A stretch of DNA of 64,000 bases from positions 744,001 to 808,000 of the forward strand of contig NZ_RKQF01000001.1 in the NCBI RefSeq assembly GCF_003814875.1. Direction: 5' to 3'. The notes beneath the pieces were generated by a model. The model worked only from the letters and a program-made list of their open reading frames with translations, searched no databases and was not told the DNA's origin. Shown one piece after another: positions 59,508 through 64,000 of the stretch. The stretch's first letter is position 1; every line of letters begins with the position of its first letter. Origin of the DNA: Streptomyces sp. Ag109_O5-1 (GTDB lineage Bacteria > Actinomycetota > Actinomycetes > Streptomycetales > Streptomycetaceae). The position numbers were made by a program, and so were the translations under genes.

Positions 59508-61535
59508 TCAGCCGTCGAGTCGTACGACCCGCACGGCACCCGCCGGGACCGCCAGATGGCCCGCGGCGCGCTCGCCCGTCAGCAGTTCGGTGCCGTGTGC
59601 CTCCAGGGGCACCTTGGCGTCGGTGGCGGTGTGGTTGATCGCGAACAGGAAGGTGCAGGAGCCCGCCTCTCCGGTGCGGCGGACGACCTCGACATCGCGG
59701 GGAAGGTCGGCACGGGGGGCGATCCGGGCGTCCTCGGCGGCCCGGCCGAGCAGGGCGTCCAGGCCCTGCGCGTCGAGCCGGGTGGACACGTACCAGGCGG
59801 TGCCCTCCCCCAGCTGGTGCCGGGTGACCGCCGGGCGGCCCGCGGTCAGGCCGTCAGCGTACGTCCAGACGGTCTCGGCGCCGGCCGGCACGACGAACTC
59901 GGTCCACACGTCACCGGTCAGCTCGGATCCGTCGGGGCCGGTGAGGCGCACCCGCTGGTCCTTCAGCAGCGGCGAGAACTCCTCCACGGTGAGGCCGAGG
60001 ACCTCGCGCAGGGTTCCCGGGTAGGCGCCCTCGTGGACGGCGTCGTGCTCGTCGACGATCCCGGAGAAGTACGAGACGACCAGCGTGCCGCCGTTCTCGA
60101 CGTACTCCCTGAGGTTGTCCCCGGCCGCCTCCGTCATCAGGTACAGAGCCGGTACGACGACAAGGGGATAGGCCGACAAGTCGCTTTCAGGGTGGGCGAA
60201 GTCGACGGTGAGGTGGCGGTCGTAGAGGGTCTCGTAGAAGGCGTCGGCGCGCTCGCGCGGGTCGTGGTCCTCGCTGGGGCGCCACTGCAGGTTCTGCGCC
60301 CACCAGGACTGCCAGTCCCAGAGGACCGCCACGTCGGCCTGGGTGCGGGTGCCCCGGATCTGGGCCAACGAGTCGAGGGACGCGCCGAGTTCGACGACCT
60401 CGCGCCACACCCGGGTCTCGGTGCCGCCGTGCGGGAGCATCGCCGAGTGGAACTTCTCGGCGCCGCGCCGGGACTGGCGCCACTGGAAGAACATCGCGCC
60501 GTCGGAGCCGCGGGCCACGTGGGCGAGGGAGTTGCGGGCCATCTGGCCGGGGGCCTTGGCGGGATTGCGGGGCTGCCAGTTGACGCCCGAGGTGGAGTGC
60601 TCCAGGAGGAGCCAGGGGGCGCCGGCGGCGACGGAACGGGTGAGGTCGGCCGCCATCGCGAGGTTGACGTGGGTACGGCGGCCGTCGGTGATCAGGTAGT
60701 GGTCGTTGGTGACCAGATCGACCTCGCGGCCCCAGGCCCAGTAGTCCATGGAGTCGCACTGGCTGAGGGCGGTCATGAAGTTGGTGGTCACCGGGACGCC
60801 GGGCGAGAGGCGGTGCAGGATGTCCCGCTCCATGCGGAAGTTCTCGCGGATGGTGGCGTCGGCGAACCGCTTGTAGTCCAGGGCCTGGCCCGGGTTGACG
60901 ACCGTCGGGGTGGCGCGCGGCGGGTTGATCTGCCCCAGGTCCGTGTAGTGCTGGCCCCAGAAGGCCGTGCCCCAGGCCTCGTTGACCCCGTCGACCGTGC
61001 CGTACGTGTCCGCCAGCCAGCGGCGGAAGTGGGCGGCGCAGGAGTCGCAGTAGCAGGCCGAGACCGGGACGCCGTACTCGTTGTGGACGTGCCACATCGC
61101 GAGGGCCGGGTGGTCGCCGTAGCGCTCGGCGAGTCTGGTGGTGATCGCCGCGGCGGCCGCGCGGTAGTCGGCGTTGGAGTGGCAGATGGCGCCGCGCGAG
61201 CCGAACTCGTAGCGGACGCCCTCGGCGGTGACCGGCAGGGCCTCGGGGTGCGCCCGGTAGAACCAGGCGGGCGGTACGACCGTGGGCGTGCCGAGGTCGA
61301 CGCGGATGCCGTTCTCGTGCAGCAGGCCGAGGATCCGGTCGAGCCAGCCGAAGTCGTACTCCCCCCGCGCCGGCTCCAGCAGGGCCCAGGAGAAGATCCC
61401 GACGCTCACCATCGTGACGCCGGCCTCGCGCATCAGCCGGACGTCCTCCTGCCAGACGTTTTCCGGCCACTGCTCGGGGTTGTAGTCCCCACCGAAGGCG
61501 AGCCTGGTGAGGCCCTTGGGGGTGGTCTCCGGCAT
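59508..61535 (-). CDS. Beta-galactosidase, glycoside hydrolase family 42
   Basis: The 675-aa intracellular enzyme hydrolyses galacto-oligosaccharides. A TIM barrel (1-390) contains acid/base Glu in MWHVHNEYG and nucleophile Glu in PWLLLEHSTSGVNW. Cysteines in SACYCDSCAAHF bind the structural zinc of the family. A trimerisation domain (395-600; VVPALYLMTEAAGDNLREYVENGG) and C-terminal beta domain follow. No signal peptide is present. The gene is divergent from the sugar ABC transporter and upstream of GH53, matching a ganB-type role. Confidence 0.92.
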   Translation of the reverse strand: MPETTPKGLTRLAFGGDYNPEQWPENVWQEDVRLMREAGVTMVSVGIFSWALLEPARGEYDFGWLDRILGLLHENGIRVDLGTPTVVPPAWFYRAHPEALPVTAEGVRYEFGSRGAICHSNADYRAAAAAITTRLAERYGDHPALAMWHVHNEYGVPVSACYCDSCAAHFRRWLADTYGTVDGVNEAWGTAFWGQHYTDLGQINPPRATPTVVNPGQALDYKRFADATIRENFRMERDILHRLSPGVPVTTNFMTALSQCDSMDYWAWGREVDLVTNDHYLITDGRRTHVNLAMAADLTRSVAAGAPWLLLEHSTSGVNWQPRNPAKAPGQMARNSLAHVARGSDGAMFFQWRQSRRGAEKFHSAMLPHGGTETRVWREVVELGASLDSLAQIRGTRTQADVAVLWDWQSWWAQNLQWRPSEDHDPRERADAFYETLYDRHLTVDFAHPESDLSAYPLVVVPALYLMTEAAGDNLREYVENGGTLVVSYFSGIVDEHDAVHEGAYPGTLREVLGLTVEEFSPLLKDQRVRLTGPDGSELTGDVWTEFVVPAGAETVWTYADGLTAGRPAVTRHQLGEGTAWYVSTRLDAQGLDALLGRAAEDARIAPRADLPRDVEVVRRTGEAGSCTFLFAINHTATDAKVPLEAHGTELLTGERAAGHLAVPAGAVRVVRLDG

Positions 61536-61561
61536 GGATCTCTCCCGTTGAGTCGATCATT

Positions 61562-61575
61562 TGGGAACGTGCACA
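61562..61575. promoter_or_regulatory. LacI-type operator, GH42 side
   Basis: TGGGAACGTGCACA matches the stronger site at 61651-61664 in 11 of 14 positions. It lies 27 bases before the GH42 start, where a bound repressor would block the minus-strand transcript. Confidence 0.45.
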
Positions 61576-61622
61576 GACATGATTGGCGGCGTGAGCCCAA
61601 CATAACCGCACAGCAACAACCA

Positions 61623-61665
61623 TTGACAAGTGTCCGGGATGTTTCTCTACTGTGAACGCTCACAG
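61623..61665 (+). promoter_or_regulatory. Promoter and LacI-type operator of the sugar transporter operon
   Basis: TTGACA (61623-61628) and TCTACT (61646-61651) have 17-base spacing. CTGTGAACGCTCACAG (61650-61665) is a LacI-family palindrome with central CG-type spacing that overlaps the -10 box and start site, so the bound repressor would block transcription. The repressor gene is not in the window. Confidence 0.7.
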
Positions 61666-61784
61666 AGCAGGGCACGGACTCGCGACGGGCGAGAATCCGG
61701 GTCTGCGCTCTCCGGAAAGCTCACACATTCATCTGCATGGCAGGTTCCCGCCACGGGCGGGGACCCAGGTCAGGGGAGAGATCC

Positions 61785-63101
61785 ATGCCCAACACGAAGC
61801 GCGCTCGCCTCGTGGCATCCACCATCGCCATAGCCCTCGGCGCCACCGCCCTCGCCGCCTGCGGCTCGTCCGACGACAGCAAGGCCGACTCCGGTCCGGT
61901 CAACCTGACGTTCTGGAGCTGGGCACCGGGCATGGACAAGGTCGTCGACCTGTGGAACAAGGGTCCGGGCAAGAAGGACCAGATCACGGTCACCTTCAAG
62001 AAGCAGGCCTCCGGCGACACGCTGGTCACCAAGATCCTCACCGCGCACAAGGCGAAGACCGGCCCCGACCTGGTCCAGGCCGAGTACCAGGCGCTGCCGA
62101 CACTGGTCAGCAACGGCGCCGTCGCCGACATCTCGAAGGAGATCGGCGACGCCAAGAGCAAGTTCGCCGACGGCGTCTGGGGCCAGGTCACGCTGGGCAC
62201 GGACGCGGTGTACGCGGTGCCCCAGGACATCGGCCCGCTGATGTTCTACTACCGCGCGGACCTCTTCAAGAAGTACGGCCTGACGGTCCCCACCACCTGG
62301 GACCAGTTCGCCGAGACCGCCCGCGCGCTGAAGAAGAAGGCGCCCGACGTCGACCTGACCACGTTCTCCGCCAACGACGCCGGCCTCTTCGCGGGCCTGG
62401 CCCAGCAGGCCGGCGCCAAGTGGTGGACCACCTCCGGCAACAAGTGGAAGGTCGGCATCAACGACGCGGCCACCCAGAAGGTCGCCAAGTTCTGGGGCGG
62501 CCTGGTCAAGGAGGGCGCCATCGACAACCAGCCGATGTACACCCCGGCCTGGAACAAGGCGCTCGACACGGGCAAGCAGATCGCCTGGGTCTCCGCGGTG
62601 TGGGCGCCGGGCGTGCTGACCACGGCCGCGCCGTCCGCCAAGGGCAAGTGGGCCATGGCCCCGCTCCCCCAGTGGTCCGCGAACGAGGACGTCACCGGAA
62701 GCTGGGGCGGCTCCTCGACGGCCGTCACCACCGACTCCAAGCACCAGGCGGCCGCAGCCAAGTTCGCGGCCTGGCTGAACACCAACGGTGACGCGCTCGA
62801 CACGATGGCCAAGGAGGGCGGAATCTACCCCGCCTCCACCTCCGCCCAGCTGAGCGGTGCCTTCTCCAACCCCCCGGCCTACTTCTCGAACCAGGCGGAC
62901 TTCTACACCAAGGCCGCCGAGATCGCGAAGACCACGGCGGCCTCCGCGTGGGGCCCGAACGTGAACGTCGCCTACACGACCTTCAACGACGCGTTCGGCA
63001 CCGCCGCCAAGAACAAGTCGGACTTCGTGACCGCCCTGAACACCATGCAGGACACCACGCTCGCCGACATGAAGAAGCAGGGCTTCGAGGTCTCTCAGTG
63101 A
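61785..63101 (+). CDS. Sugar ABC transporter substrate-binding lipoprotein
   Basis: ATG 61785 after GGGGAGAG gives 438 aa. The signal ends in a lipobox, ATALAACGSS, so it is anchored outside. The mature protein is a cluster B sugar-binding protein: NLTFWSWAPGMDKVVDLWNK, YAVPQDIGPLMFYYRADLFKKYG, WTTSGNKWKVGIND and GSWGGSSTAVTTDSKHQAAAAKFAAWL. Context (GH42, GH53) points to galacto-oligosaccharides, the GanS role. It overlaps the permease start by four bases. Confidence 0.88.
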   Translation: MPNTKRARLVASTIAIALGATALAACGSSDDSKADSGPVNLTFWSWAPGMDKVVDLWNKGPGKKDQITVTFKKQASGDTLVTKILTAHKAKTGPDLVQAEYQALPTLVSNGAVADISKEIGDAKSKFADGVWGQVTLGTDAVYAVPQDIGPLMFYYRADLFKKYGLTVPTTWDQFAETARALKKKAPDVDLTTFSANDAGLFAGLAQQAGAKWWTTSGNKWKVGINDAATQKVAKFWGGLVKEGAIDNQPMYTPAWNKALDTGKQIAWVSAVWAPGVLTTAAPSAKGKWAMAPLPQWSANEDVTGSWGGSSTAVTTDSKHQAAAAKFAAWLNTNGDALDTMAKEGGIYPASTSAQLSGAFSNPPAYFSNQADFYTKAAEIAKTTAASAWGPNVNVAYTTFNDAFGTAAKNKSDFVTALNTMQDTTLADMKKQGFEVSQ

Positions 63102-64000
63102 CCAGCCCCGCACGCCGGAGGTCGTACGGGGTCAAGGGGGCCCCGTACGCCTTCCTCATCCCCGCCACTACCCTCTTCTCGCTGTTCTTCGTGCTGCCCA
63201 TCGGGTACGCGGTCTGGCTCAGCTTCCGCAAGGTGCACGTCTCCGGCCTCGGCCTGGGCGCGGGCGCCCGCACGGAGGTCTGGGCCGGCCTGGAGAACTA
63301 CAAGGACGCCCTCACCGACAACGAGTTCTACGACGGTGCGCTGCGTGTCCTCGGCTACGGCTGCATCGTCGTCCCGGTGATGCTCGGCCTCGCCCTCCTG
63401 TTCGCCCTGATGCTCGACTCCGAGCGGGTCCGCCTCACCCCGTTCACCCGGCTCGCGATCTTCCTGCCATATGCCATTCCCGGCGTCGTGGCCGCGCTGC
63501 TGTGGGGCTTCCTGTACCTGCCGGCCGTCAGCCCCTTCTACTACCTGCTCGACAAGCTGCACCTGCCACAACCCGACCTGCTGAGCGGCGGACCGCTGTA
63601 CCTGGCCCTGTCCAACATCGCGATCTGGGGCGGTACCGGTTTCAACATGATCGTCATCTACACCTCGCTCAGGTCCATCCCGGCCGAGGTGTACGAGGCG
63701 GCGAAGCTGGACGGCGCCTCCCCGCTGCAGATCGCCCTGCGGATCAAGATCCCGATGGTGGCGCCCTCGCTGGTGCTGACCTTCTTCTTCTCGATCATCG
63801 CGACGCTCCAGGTGTTCAACGAGCCGATGACCCTCAAGCCCCTCACCAACTCGGTCAGCACCACCTGGAGCCCGCTGATGAAGGTCTATGTGGACGCCTT
63901 CGCCAAGGGGGACATCTACTCGGCGGCGGCCGAGGCGACCCTGATCGCCATCGCCACGCTGGTGCTGTCCTTCGGGTTCCTGCGGGCCGCGAACCGCCGC
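63098..64000 (+). CDS. Sugar ABC transporter permease (3' end outside window)
   Basis: A GTG at 63098 overlapping the upstream stop (GTGA) opens a frame that runs to the window end, 301 codons. Six helices are visible, beginning YAFLIPATTLFSLFFVLPIGYAVWLSF. The EAA loop for ATPase contact is EVYEAAKLDGASPLQIALRIKIPM. It is the MalF/GanP-type inner-membrane subunit, and a MalG-type partner is expected just beyond the window. Confidence 0.88.
   Translation, partial: MTSPARRRSYGVKGAPYAFLIPATTLFSLFFVLPIGYAVWLSFRKVHVSGLGLGAGARTEVWAGLENYKDALTDNEFYDGALRVLGYGCIVVPVMLGLALLFALMLDSERVRLTPFTRLAIFLPYAIPGVVAALLWGFLYLPAVSPFYYLLDKLHLPQPDLLSGGPLYLALSNIAIWGGTGFNMIVIYTSLRSIPAEVYEAAKLDGASPLQIALRIKIPMVAPSLVLTFFFSIIATLQVFNEPMTLKPLTNSVSTTWSPLMKVYVDAFAKGDIYSAAAEATLIAIATLVLSFGFLRAANRR

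Overview
The window is high-GC actinobacterial DNA, almost certainly from a Streptomyces chromosome. Codon third positions are strongly G/C, start codons are mixed ATG/GTG, ATGA and GTGA start/stop overlaps are frequent, and the families (SpoIIE-type phosphatase, GntR/UTRA, MptB, Rv1733c-like protein, secreted CAZymes) are typical of that genus. No tRNA, rRNA, CRISPR array, transposase or integrase was seen.

Layout. 1-12.8 kb: secreted and envelope proteins (GH75 chitosanase, FN3 lipoprotein, cell-surface proteins), a fadH-padR pair with a palindromic operator, a PAS/GAF/PP2C phosphatase, a PrmC-like methyltransferase and an ABC-2-like membrane protein. 12.8-23.6 kb: a MarR regulator with operator, GNAT, quinone oxidoreductase, a sulfite-oxidase-like/ferredoxin-reductase pair, a CE7 esterase, a serine hydrolase, a GntR regulator with a DasR-like site, a methyltransferase and a Tat-exported beta-helix protein. 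23.8-35.9 kb: a divergent catabolic cluster (two FAH hydrolases, extradiol-type dioxygenase, histidinol-dehydrogenase paralogue, flavin monooxygenase, ACMSD-like amidohydrolase, degenerate cyclase-family protein, BBE-type oxidase, SDRs, LysR) around a shared regulatory region.

36.9-38.5 kb holds the most unusual item: a 29-codon gene whose peptide is a very basic leader followed by an aromatic/proline tail (YPYWPYQLR), then two hairpins, then a cytochrome P450 lacking the I-helix acid-alcohol pair. This looks like a minimal P450-crosslinked RiPP locus. 38.6-42.7 kb: MFS pump, VOC protein, SDR with a replaced catalytic Tyr, and a second P450. 43-44.2 kb: a short Rho paralogue with an altered primary RNA-binding motif, preceded by a long leader with a coupled 23-codon ORF. 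44.3-48 kb: a D,D-carboxypeptidase and two polyprenol-dependent mannosyltransferases.

48.1-54 kb: an amino-acid nitrogen cluster (glutaminase, aspartase, asparaginase, permease, FCD regulator) containing two inverted copies of a 66-bp extragenic repeat. 54-57.6 kb: UppP, a CrcB-DUF190-CrcB fluoride module, a beta-propeller protein and a small HTH regulator. 57.8-64 kb: a galactan-utilisation locus (GH53 endo-galactanase, GH42 beta-galactosidase, divergent sugar ABC transporter) with two LacI-type operators. The last gene runs off the window.
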